Below, piece by piece: positions 1 through 5,558 of a stretch of 5,558 bases of DNA. Origin of the DNA: Treponema sp. (GTDB lineage: Bacteria > Spirochaetota > Spirochaetia > Treponematales > Treponemataceae); the NCBI GenBank assembly GCA_018384055.1, contig JAHAZL010000022.1:1-5558 (forward strand), read 5' to 3'. How positions within the stretch are numbered: position 1 is the stretch's first letter; every line of letters begins with the position of its first letter. Below the pieces are notes generated by a model. The model saw nothing but the letters and a program-made list of their open reading frames with translations. It did not search any database and was not told where the DNA came from. A program made the position numbers and the translations under genes.

Positions 1-16
1 AGCAAGCGTTTACTTA

Positions 17-25
17 TGGTATAAT
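17..25 (+). promoter_or_regulatory. Extended -10 promoter element for the hexokinase gene
   Basis: TGGTATAAT is a perfect match to the extended -10 consensus TGnTATAAT, with the hexamer at 20-25. The -35 hexamer would fall at or before base 1 and cannot be seen. Transcription would be expected to start near 32, giving a leader of about 30 nt before the ATG at 61. Extended -10 promoters depend little on the -35 box, so this site may suffice alone. It also argues against translation starting at the upstream TTG at 28, which would lie before the transcript start. Confidence 0.75.
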
Positions 26-49
26 ATTTGCATAAATATAAACTTATTA

Positions 50-54
50 TGGAG
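50..54 (+). promoter_or_regulatory. Ribosome binding site deciding the hexokinase start
   Basis: TGGAG lies 6 nt upstream of the ATG at 61, normal Shine-Dalgarno spacing. The same reading frame is open further upstream to a TTG at 28 and an ATG at 49, but neither has a purine-rich site in front, and the ATG at 49 overlaps this site. The start at 61 is therefore preferred. Confidence 0.75.
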
Positions 55-60
55 TCATAT

Positions 61-1353
61 ATGAATAATTCAGTTGCTGCATTCTTGGGCAGACATAATT
101 TTCCTGTTCATCAGGACATTAACGGCGTTGTAAATGCCATGCTCTATGATTTTGACATGGGGCTTAAGGGTAAGAAGATTGGTTCAGAAATGATCCGTAC
201 TTTTACAACTCCTCCTTCACAGGCAGCAGCAGGCAAGTCGGTAATCGTAATCGATGCAGGCGGAACAAATTTCCGTTCGTGCCTTGTTTCTTTTGCGACA
301 GACGGAACTCCTACAATTACAAATCTTGAAAAGACAAAAATGCCTGGAATTGAAAGGGAACTTTCAAAAAAGGAATTCTTCGACCAGATTGCGTCAAACC
401 TCGAACACCTTAAGGGAAAGTCGGCAAACATCGGGTTCTGCTTCTCTTATCCAGTTACAATCCTTGAAGACGGAGACGGCGTTCTCATTAACTTTACAAA
501 GGAAGTAAAGGCTCCTGAAGTTGAAGGCTGCACAATCGGAAAGGAACTTGCTGCTGCCCTCAAGGAGCACGGTTGGAACGACAAGCTTAACATTACCCTC
601 CTTAACGATACAGTTTCTGCTTTGCTTGCCGGTGCTGCAAATCCAGACGAAGGCATGGAATATTCTTCTTACATCGGTTTCATCCTTGGTACAGGAATGA
701 ACGGTGCATACATCCAGAAGGAAAATGCCGCATATCCGGGGCTCAAGCGTCAGATCATCAACTGCGAATGCGGAAAGTTCAACCAGGTTGCAAGAAGTGA
801 TTTTGACTATATGTTTGACAAGAAGTCTGACAAACCTGGCATGGGAATCATGGAAAAACTCTGTTCCGGTGCTTACCTTGGACCTGTAGCATACGAAATG
901 CTTACAACTGCAGGAAAGGAAAAGGTTTTCTCTGATGCTGTTTCTGCAAAGTTTGCTGCTCTTGATGCCCTTACAACAATCGACGTTTCATGCTATCTTG
1001 TTGCCCCTCATTCAGCAAACAACAAGCTCGGTGCAATGATTGCTGACGGAACTGCAGAAGACCAGGAAATCCTTTTTCAGCTTATGGATGCCCTTGTTGA
1101 ACGCTGTGCACGCATGGCAGCTTCGATTCTTGCAGCCTGTGCCATCAAGAGCGGTGAAGGAAAGGATGCTGCAAAACCTGTCTGCATGCTCTGCAACGGT
1201 TCAACATTCTTCAAGCTTTACAAGGTTTATAGCCGCGTAAAGGCATATCTTGAAGATGTTCTTGTTTGCCAGCGCGGAATCTACTTTGACATCATTGAAC
1301 GCGAAAACGACATTACTCTTGGAACAGCCATCGGTGGGCTCATTACAAGATAG
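61..1353 (+). CDS. hxk: Hexokinase (eukaryotic-type, ATP-dependent)
   Basis: Predicted cytoplasmic enzyme that phosphorylates glucose, and possibly other hexoses, with ATP to feed glycolysis. The 430-residue product, about the size of a single hexokinase unit, shows the family motifs in order: phosphate-binding DAGGTNFR (65-72), sugar-binding GFCFSYP (125-131), Thr146-Lys147, LNDTVSALL (181-189) with Asp183 as catalytic base, ILGTGMNGAY (208-217) with Asn214, Glu236 in NCECGKF, SGAYLG (269-274) and a C-terminal NGS (379-381) where the family has DGS. These fit Pfam Hexokinase_1 followed by Hexokinase_2, the type known from Treponema, rather than the bacterial ROK or Glk glucokinases. Pro275 stands where most relatives have a glucose-contacting Glu. 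The start at 61 rests on TGGAG and the promoter at 17-25. The next gene begins 69 nt downstream and is flagellar, so a shared function is not implied. Family assignment is firm; sugar preference is not known. Confidence 0.93.
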   Translation: MNNSVAAFLGRHNFPVHQDINGVVNAMLYDFDMGLKGKKIGSEMIRTFTTPPSQAAAGKSVIVIDAGGTNFRSCLVSFATDGTPTITNLEKTKMPGIERELSKKEFFDQIASNLEHLKGKSANIGFCFSYPVTILEDGDGVLINFTKEVKAPEVEGCTIGKELAAALKEHGWNDKLNITLLNDTVSALLAGAANPDEGMEYSSYIGFILGTGMNGAYIQKENAAYPGLKRQIINCECGKFNQVARSDFDYMFDKKSDKPGMGIMEKLCSGAYLGPVAYEMLTTAGKEKVFSDAVSAKFAALDALTTIDVSCYLVAPHSANNKLGAMIADGTAEDQEILFQLMDALVERCARMAASILAACAIKSGEGKDAAKPVCMLCNGSTFFKLYKVYSRVKAYLEDVLVCQRGIYFDIIERENDITLGTAIGGLITR

Positions 1354-1356
1354 TTG

Positions 1357-1383
1357 TAATCTTTTACATTAAAATACCGAAAA
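1357..1383 (+). promoter_or_regulatory. Candidate sigma-28 (FliA-type) promoter for the flagellar operon
   Basis: TAAT (1357-1360), a 15-nt spacer and ACCGAAAA (1376-1383) resemble the motility sigma-factor consensus TAAA-N15-GCCGATAA, matching 3 of 4 and 6 of 8 positions with exact spacing. It sits just after the hexokinase stop and about 40 nt before flbB, the right place to drive the operon. Sigma-28-like promoters are reported upstream of treponemal motility genes, but the gap is A/T-rich, so a chance match is possible. No better sigma-70 pair is visible: TTTACA at 1363-1368 has only a poor -10 (TAGACT, 1384-1389) at 15-nt spacing. Confidence 0.35.
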
Positions 1384-1384
1384 T

Positions 1385-1402
1385 AGACTAAGAAATTAGT
1401 TT
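1385..1402 (+). other. Small A/U-rich hairpin with GAAA loop between hxk and flbB
   Basis: AGACTAA (1385-1391) can pair with TTAGTTT (1396-1402) around a GAAA loop, 7 pairs including one G-U. Only two pairs contain G or C-family strength (one G-U, one C-G), and the downstream bases TTTCATTTC are not a clean U tract. It could be a weak terminator or a leader element just upstream of the flbB ribosome binding site. I do not consider it a proven terminator. Confidence 0.25.
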
Positions 1403-1408
1403 CATTTC

Positions 1409-1416
1409 AGGTGGGG
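1409..1416 (+). promoter_or_regulatory. Ribosome binding site deciding the GTG start of flbB
   Basis: AGGTGGGG lies 6 nt before the GTG at 1423. No ATG in this frame lies between here and the membrane segment: the first Met after the start is residue 25, inside that segment. The GTG is therefore the most plausible start. Confidence 0.65.
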
Positions 1417-1422
1417 TAAAAA

Positions 1423-2055
1423 GTGTCAGGTGCAAAAGTTTTAGGAAAATCAATCCTTCTCATAATTCTCATTGTGATTCTTGTTTTGTTTGGAATGCTC
1501 TGGTTTGACTACCTTGGTATCATCCATGCAAAAAAGACTTTTGCACCTCTTTTCAAGATGGTTGGACTTGCTCCTCAGACTTCGATAACAGCTGACAATC
1601 CTAAACAGCTTGTTGAGGCTGATCTGGACAACGATCGTTTTGCTAAAAGACTTGAAGCCCTTGAAATCCGTGCGGAGGAGCTTTCGAAGCGTGAATCTGA
1701 TGTTCAGCTTGCGGAAGATGCCAACGCACAGGTTGCCCTTGAACTTGAGGACAAAGAAAAAACTCTTGTAGAACGCGAAAAAACATTTAATAATTTAGTA
1801 AAAAAGTACGATGATAGAAGTGTAAACATTGAGCAAATTGTTGCAAACCTTAACGGTATGCCGCCTAAGAATGCCGTAGCAATTCTTGTAGCCATGGATG
1901 ATCAGGATGTAATAGACGTTCTGCGTAAGGCCGATGAAGTTGCTGCAGCAAGCGGGGAGGCTTCAACAGTTGCTTACTGGCTGTCACTTATGCCTGGCGA
2001 AAGGGCTGCTGAAATTCAGCGCAAGATGGCCAATAAGCCGCTTTCTATCAACTAA
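1423..2055 (+). CDS. flbB: Periplasmic flagellar collar protein FlbB
   Basis: Predicted inner-membrane protein of 210 residues and likely ortholog of FlbB, which in Borrelia forms the base of the spirochete-specific collar around the flagellar motor. Visible parts: a short N-terminus with two lysines, one hydrophobic membrane segment (about 10-28) ending in Trp27, a linker, a charged heptad-like helix suited to a coiled coil (about 67-127), and a C-terminal helical domain (about 135-203). The last contains two related turns, MPPKNAVAIL (146-155) and MPGERAAEIQ (190-199), as in the MgtE N-terminal domain superfamily. The order flbB-fliK-flgD-flgE matches the Borrelia flb operon. Translation starts at GTG; fliK follows 52 nt after the stop. 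The identification rests on gene order, size and architecture rather than a catalytic motif. A generic MgtE_N-like coiled-coil protein is the alternative, but the context makes FlbB clearly the better call. Confidence 0.8.
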   Translation: MSGAKVLGKSILLIILIVILVLFGMLWFDYLGIIHAKKTFAPLFKMVGLAPQTSITADNPKQLVEADLDNDRFAKRLEALEIRAEELSKRESDVQLAEDANAQVALELEDKEKTLVEREKTFNNLVKKYDDRSVNIEQIVANLNGMPPKNAVAILVAMDDQDVIDVLRKADEVAAASGEASTVAYWLSLMPGERAAEIQRKMANKPLSIN

Positions 2056-2096
2056 AACCCGTTGAAAGGCTTGCAGTTGCTTCCTTGTTTATCCTC

Positions 2097-2102
2097 AGGA
2101 GG
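2097..2102 (+). promoter_or_regulatory. Perfect Shine-Dalgarno of fliK
   Basis: AGGAGG lies 5 nt before the ATG at 2108. It is the strongest ribosome binding site in the window and fixes the fliK start. Confidence 0.8.
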
Positions 2103-2107
2103 AACAC

Positions 2108-3556
2108 ATGCAGGCCTTGAACTTACAGCTTCTAGAAACACAGACCTCAAAGAATCAGCCAAAGAATTTCTCTTCATTAAAAAATGAACCAAAGGCAGAG
2201 TTGTCTTTCCGTGACATGGTTAAATCAATGTCAAAGAAGGAAGACTTTGCAAGAAAAGCCGTAAAATTCGAAAATCGTCCGCAGGAAGAGGCTGCCCCGG
2301 TAAAGTCAGATCAGCCTGAAGTAAAGGCAGAAAATCGTACTGCTTCAAGTGAAAATCCAAAGAATAAAATTACAAGAAACGATAACGAAAATACTGTTGC
2401 AAAGAACGATTTTGAACCGGCAGAAACTGTTGATTTTGAAAATACAGAAAATGATTCTAAGCCAGTTTCTGTAGAAGCAATTCCAGCTGACTTTGTTGTA
2501 AACAAGGAAATCAGATCACAGGTTTCATCTGTTGAGGCAAATGAAATTCCTGAAGAAATGATTCTTGTAAATGAATCAGAATATTCGTTCCTCAGGACAA
2601 AAGCTCCTTCCAGTGATGATCCCCTTGCTATCATCGAAAATGCTGTTGAATATGAAAGTAATGGGGACCTTATTGCAAATGCACAGAATCTTTCTGTAGA
2701 AAATCCAGAAAAATTTCTTGATGTCCGTCAGATTGCAAATGAAAATACAGAAGCTTCGGAATTGAATCTTGCTGCATTTGGAAATTTGGAACAGGGAATT
2801 GATTCTTCGTCAGTAAATAACCTTAAGAAAGAAGAAGCTCCTTTCACTCTCGAAGTTGCAGATTCATCATCTTCTGTAAAGTCAGAAGCAACAACTCTTT
2901 TTGATGAAATTTTTACTGTTACTGATAACCGCAGTGTTGAAGAAAAGATTGCACAGTTTAAGACTATGGTAAATGAAAGTGCAGAAAACTCTTCTGAAAA
3001 CAACATAAACCTAGCGTTGAGTTTGTCTGACAAAGCCGCTCAGAACATTCTTTCAACAAACAATCAGGCCGCAGGTGCCACAGGTTCAACATTCCAGCAA
3101 ATGCTTACCCAGCAGATTCAGACAAATGTCCCTGATTTCGTAAAGGCCGGAAACATTATTCTTCGTGACAACAACCAGGGATCGATCAATATGATTTTGA
3201 AACCTGAAGCATTAGGAAATGTTAAGATAAATTTACAGGTTGCCGATAATGTCATTACAGGGCAGATAACTGTACACAGCAAAGAAGCTTTCGAAGCTTT
3301 CAAGCAGAACATGGATAGTTTAAGGCAGGCATTCCAGGATAGCGGTTTTGAGAATGCAAACTTGAACCTTAGTTTTGCCGACAATTCATCTTCCGGTGCT
3401 TATGCACAGCAGGGTGAAAGACAGCAGGGCAGCGAACAGTTCTTTGGCAACAAAACCTACAGTAATTATGCTGCCTCCGCTGATTCAGATGATTACGGTG
3501 TTGAATCGGTTTCTTATGAAACAGGTCTTGACAAGCAGGTTAGCATCGTAGCTTAA
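2108..3556 (+). CDS. fliK: Flagellar hook-length control protein FliK (Tap1)
   Basis: Exported ruler protein that senses hook length and switches the flagellar export gate from hook to filament substrates; the treponemal version is known as Tap1. The product has 482 residues. Residues 1-320 look disordered and are rich in Glu, Asn, Ser and Lys, with many Glu-Asn pairs. Residues about 330-425 match the FliK C-terminal Flg_hook domain: the core LKPEALGNVKINLQV (364-378), then a strand ITGQITVHS (383-391) and a helix ending in LRQAFQDSGF (405-414), corresponding to the family's L-P-x-x-L-G-x-V and L-R-x-x-L-x-x-x-G pattern. A Gln/Gly/Ser/Tyr-rich tail (about 426-482) follows. No Cys or Trp occurs. 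AGGAGG sets the start, and flgD begins 13 nt after the stop, so the two are surely cotranscribed. The N-terminal part is expected to diverge strongly between species; the call rests on the C-terminal domain and gene order. Confidence 0.9.
   Translation: MQALNLQLLETQTSKNQPKNFSSLKNEPKAELSFRDMVKSMSKKEDFARKAVKFENRPQEEAAPVKSDQPEVKAENRTASSENPKNKITRNDNENTVAKNDFEPAETVDFENTENDSKPVSVEAIPADFVVNKEIRSQVSSVEANEIPEEMILVNESEYSFLRTKAPSSDDPLAIIENAVEYESNGDLIANAQNLSVENPEKFLDVRQIANENTEASELNLAAFGNLEQGIDSSSVNNLKKEEAPFTLEVADSSSSVKSEATTLFDEIFTVTDNRSVEEKIAQFKTMVNESAENSSENNINLALSLSDKAAQNILSTNNQAAGATGSTFQQMLTQQIQTNVPDFVKAGNIILRDNNQGSINMILKPEALGNVKINLQVADNVITGQITVHSKEAFEAFKQNMDSLRQAFQDSGFENANLNLSFADNSSSGAYAQQGERQQGSEQFFGNKTYSNYAASADSDDYGVESVSYETGLDKQVSIVA
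3284..3301 (+). repeat. Perfect 9-bp tandem duplication inside fliK
   Basis: GAAGCTTTC occurs twice back to back and in frame, encoding Glu-Ala-Phe twice (residues 393-398) in the helix of the Flg_hook domain. The surrounding domain keeps a normal length, so this may be codon coincidence rather than a recent slippage event. Confidence 0.5.
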
Positions 3557-3561
3557 AGGGG
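3556..3561 (+). promoter_or_regulatory. Ribosome binding site of flgD
   Basis: AAGGGG overlaps the last base of the fliK stop codon and lies 8 nt before the ATG at 3570. A second in-frame ATG at 3579 has a purine run only 1-2 nt in front of it, so the first ATG is preferred. The overlap with the fliK stop suggests coupled translation. Confidence 0.6.
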
Positions 3562-3569
3562 AAAAAGAA

Positions 3570-4019
3570 ATGGAAGAAATGCAGGTAAGTTCAAAACTCA
3601 GTGCACAGGAAATGGCAGCACTCAACATGCAGGTTGATTCGTTCAACAAGTCTCTTGTTGTTGAAGGACGCAAGCCATCTCATGAACTTGGAAAGGATGA
3701 CTTCCTTAAGCTTCTCATCACACAGCTTTCACATCAGGATCCAACAAAGCCAACTGACAACACACAGATGATTGCACAGATGGCACAGTTCAGCTCCCTT
3801 GAACAGATGACAAACATGAATCAGGAATTTGCAAAAATGAACCAGATGCTTGTTTCTGCACAGGGTGTTAATACAATCGGAAAAACTGTCGATATTGCTA
3901 TCGGTGATACATCGACAACAGGTGTTGTAGAAGCAGTTACTTACGGACAGAACCCACAGGTTCGCGTTGGAAACATGTACTACGACATGAAGCAGATTAC
4001 TGCCGTATACGGCAACTAA
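3570..4019 (+). CDS. flgD: Flagellar hook cap / hook assembly scaffold protein FlgD
   Basis: Exported scaffold that caps the growing hook and guides FlgE subunits into place. The 149-residue product carries the diagnostic FlgD N-terminal motif: GKDDFLKLLITQLSHQDPTK (41-60), then the conserved continuation MIAQMAQFSSLEQM (67-80) and a Met/Gln/Asn-rich helix. Residues about 103-149 (TIGKTVDIA to the end) resemble one half of the C-terminal Tudor-like part. The Ig-like insert found in enterobacterial FlgD (about 230 residues) is absent. The short form is usual in spirochetes, so this is not a truncation: the frame is intact and ends before a 77-nt gap to flgE. It sits between the ruler FliK and its client FlgE, the expected operon position. 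Confidence 0.93.
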   Translation: MEEMQVSSKLSAQEMAALNMQVDSFNKSLVVEGRKPSHELGKDDFLKLLITQLSHQDPTKPTDNTQMIAQMAQFSSLEQMTNMNQEFAKMNQMLVSAQGVNTIGKTVDIAIGDTSTTGVVEAVTYGQNPQVRVGNMYYDMKQITAVYGN

Positions 4020-4033
4020 AATCGGTATCAAGC

Positions 4034-4046
4034 CTGCAGTTTGCAG
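4034..4046 (+). other. Short inverted repeat in the flgD-flgE gap
   Basis: CTGCA (4034-4038) and TGCAG (4042-4046) flank GTT and could form a 5-bp hairpin. An alternative pairing is CAGT (4037-4040) with ACTG (4047-4050). No U tract follows, so it is not a terminator. It could be an RNA processing or stability element in the longest gap inside the operon, or chance. The rest of the gap is A-rich. Confidence 0.3.
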
Positions 4047-4083
4047 ACTGAATATATTGGGTAAATAAAAACAAAAAATCAAA

Positions 4084-4089
4084 AGAGGG
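4084..4089 (+). promoter_or_regulatory. Ribosome binding site of flgE
   Basis: AGAGGG lies 7 nt before the first of two adjacent ATG codons (4097 and 4100). The spacing favours 4097 (10 nt for the second), giving an N-terminus starting Met-Met-Arg-Ser-Leu. Confidence 0.6.
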
Positions 4090-4096
4090 TATCTTT

Positions 4097-5488
4097 ATGA
4101 TGAGATCATTGTATGCAGGTGTTTCGGGTTTACAGAATCACCAGACAAGAATGGATGTTATCGGAAACAACATCTCGAATGTTAACACATACGGTTTTAA
4201 GAAGGGCCGTGCAACTTTTCAGGATATGATAAGCCAGCAGCTTAATGGTGCTGCTCGTCCAACAGAAGAAGTGGGAGGTGTAAACCCTAAGGAAGTTGGA
4301 CTTGGTATGAGTGTTGCAACTATCGACACAATCTTTACACAGGGTAACCTTCAGACAACAGGTAACGGAACAGACCTTGCAATTCAGGGAAACGGTTTCT
4401 TCGTAATGAAGAACGGAGACCAGACATATTACACTCGTGCCGGTGTATTCGGTACAGACTCAAACGGAACACTCGTTAATCCTGCAAACGGAATGAGAGT
4501 TCAGGGTTGGATGGCAGAAGATGTAAACGGACGCCAGATTGTTCGTACGTCAGCTACACCAACAGACCTTGTGATTCCTGTAGGACAGAAGGATCCTCCA
4601 AAGGCTACAGAAAACGTTAAGTACTTCTGTAACCTTAACAAGAACACCCCGGAGATTCCAGAAAATCCAACTGCTGATCAGGTCATTGAAGGAACCTGGC
4701 AGACAGAAATCAATATCTACGACAGTTACGGTAACGCACACCAGGTTCAGATGAACTTTGCAAAGGTTCCGGGAAATCCAAACCAGTGGTCAGTTACTGT
4801 AAATGTTGATCCAGACAATGCTGATTTCACACAGACAAGAATCGGTTTCGGTGGAACAGACGGAATGGAAAACACTTACATCCTTAACTTTGACAACACG
4901 GGTAAGCTCGCTTCTGTTACAGACAGCGCAGGAAACCAGTCAAATCCAGAAGGTGAAATTGTTCTCCAGGCTTCTTACACAGTAGCTGACTCGAATGCAG
5001 GTGCAGACGGCAATCCATACCGCCAGACTTTCAATCTTAACCTTGGAACAATCGGCAGCATGGAAAATACAATCACACAGGCTGCTTCAAAGTCTACAAC
5101 AAAGGCTAACTTCCAGGACGGATACAAGCTTGGTTACCTTGACAACTTCAAGATTGACCAGAGCGGAGTAATCACAGGCGTTTACTCAAACGGTTCTGTT
5201 CGCACAATCGGTCAGGTGGCAATGGCATCTTTCACAAACCAGGGCGGTCTTGAAAAGAAGGGTGACAATACATACGCAGAAAGCATCAACTCTGGTATGG
5301 CAAACGTAGGCGAAAGTTCAACACAGGGTAAAGGCAAGATCATTGCCGGTACTCTCGAAATGTCAAACGTTGATCTTACAGAACAGCTTACAGACATGAT
5401 TGTTACACAGCGTGGTTTCGAATCTAACGCAAAGACAATCCAGACAGGCGACAGTCTCCTTGAGACAGTTCTCAGCCTCAAGCGCTAA
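4097..5488 (+). CDS. flgE: Flagellar hook protein FlgE
   Basis: Subunit of the flagellar hook, the universal joint between motor and filament, which in spirochetes works in the periplasm. The 463-residue product has the full axial-protein layout: N-terminal rod/hook domain with SLYAGVSGLQNHQ (4-16) and the ANN-like motif VIGNNISNVNTYGFKKGR (21-38), the family loop NGFFVM (99-104), a central D1/D2 portion with a FlgE-type insert (about 155-300), and a C-terminal coiled segment around SNVDLTEQLTDMIVTQRGFE (423-442) ending LKR. The only cysteine is Cys178, next to Asn179 and 13 residues after Lys165: the residues described for the lysinoalanine cross-link of Treponema denticola FlgE, at the same numbers. 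Cross-linking here is inferred. FlgF and FlgG share the end motifs but are much shorter (about 250-270 residues). In spirochetes flbD and the motA/motB genes normally follow; the window ends 70 nt after the stop. Confidence 0.96.
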   Translation: MMRSLYAGVSGLQNHQTRMDVIGNNISNVNTYGFKKGRATFQDMISQQLNGAARPTEEVGGVNPKEVGLGMSVATIDTIFTQGNLQTTGNGTDLAIQGNGFFVMKNGDQTYYTRAGVFGTDSNGTLVNPANGMRVQGWMAEDVNGRQIVRTSATPTDLVIPVGQKDPPKATENVKYFCNLNKNTPEIPENPTADQVIEGTWQTEINIYDSYGNAHQVQMNFAKVPGNPNQWSVTVNVDPDNADFTQTRIGFGGTDGMENTYILNFDNTGKLASVTDSAGNQSNPEGEIVLQASYTVADSNAGADGNPYRQTFNLNLGTIGSMENTITQAASKSTTKANFQDGYKLGYLDNFKIDQSGVITGVYSNGSVRTIGQVAMASFTNQGGLEKKGDNTYAESINSGMANVGESSTQGKGKIIAGTLEMSNVDLTEQLTDMIVTQRGFESNAKTIQTGDSLLETVLSLKR

Positions 5489-5558
5489 TAACGGCTAAAC
5501 AATAGTATCAACTGTTTTTAGATATACCCAACCTTTGCCGTACAGATGAACCCTCGTC

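Noticed and set aside
28..60. N-terminal extension of hexokinase from TTG at 28 or ATG at 49
   Set aside because: TTG28 lies upstream of the expected transcript start set by TATAAT at 20-25, and ATG49 overlaps the TGGAG site serving ATG61. Neither has its own ribosome binding site.
144..431. Minus-strand open frame of 95 codons opposite hexokinase
   Set aside because: It is antisense to the conserved phosphate-binding region of hexokinase and has no support of its own.
2056..2107. Possible separate promoter for fliK in the flbB-fliK gap
   Set aside because: TAAA at 2053-2056 is followed at the right distance by TGCAGTTG, a poor sigma-28 -10 match, and no sigma-70 pair is visible.
2311..3033. 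Two minus-strand open frames (107 and 101 codons) opposite fliK
   Set aside because: They are Ser/Phe-rich mirrors of the GAA/TCT-rich fliK coding strand, with no ribosome binding site or family motif.
3729..4082. Minus-strand open frame of 117 codons opposite flgD
   Set aside because: It lies almost entirely antisense to a clear flgD. Its Cys/His/Leu-rich composition is typical of a shadow frame and it shows no recognisable motif.
5491..5541. ACGGC...GCCGT inverted repeat after flgE
   Set aside because: It is only 5 bp with a loop of about 40 nt and no extension of pairing, so it is expected by chance.
5546..5558. ATG at 5546 as the start of the next gene
   Set aside because: It has no ribosome binding site and only four codons are visible, starting Met-Asn-Pro-Arg, which does not resemble the expected FlbD N-terminus.

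Overview
The window reads as part of a spirochete chromosome, most likely a Treponema. Four consecutive plus-strand genes (1423-5488) match the spirochete-specific start of the large periplasmic-flagella operon: flbB, fliK (called tap1 in treponemes), flgD and flgE. FlgD is the short spirochetal form. FlgE carries one cysteine, at residue 178, with Lys165 and Asn179, the residues used for the lysinoalanine cross-link of Treponema hooks. The species cannot be fixed from the sequence.

Layout: 1-60 is a leader holding an extended -10 promoter (TGGTATAAT, 17-25). 61-1353 is a eukaryotic-type (Hexokinase_1/Hexokinase_2 family) hexokinase. 1354-1422 is a 69-nt gap with no convincing strong terminator but with a sigma-28-like promoter candidate and a weak A/U hairpin. 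1423-2055 is flbB (GTG start), 2108-3556 fliK, 3570-4019 flgD and 4097-5488 flgE. 5489-5558 is non-coding as far as visible. In known spirochete operons flbD and motA/motB follow flgE, so the operon probably continues past the edge.

How the genes work together: FlbB is the membrane-anchored scaffold of the spirochete motor collar. FliK measures hook length and switches export specificity. FlgD caps the growing hook and FlgE is the hook subunit, which in spirochetes is covalently cross-linked. The hexokinase is metabolic (glucose to glucose-6-phosphate) and has its own promoter. Its closeness to the flagellar genes, with only a weak possible terminator between, leaves read-through open. All genes lie on one strand, have good ribosome binding sites and intact frames. 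I see no mobile element, CRISPR array, tRNA or rRNA.

This is mostly a well-understood core region. The points worth a second look are the missing glucose-contact glutamate in the hexokinase, the conserved FlgE cross-link residues, the collar protein's architecture, the Glu-Asn-rich linker of FliK and the candidate sigma-28 promoter.
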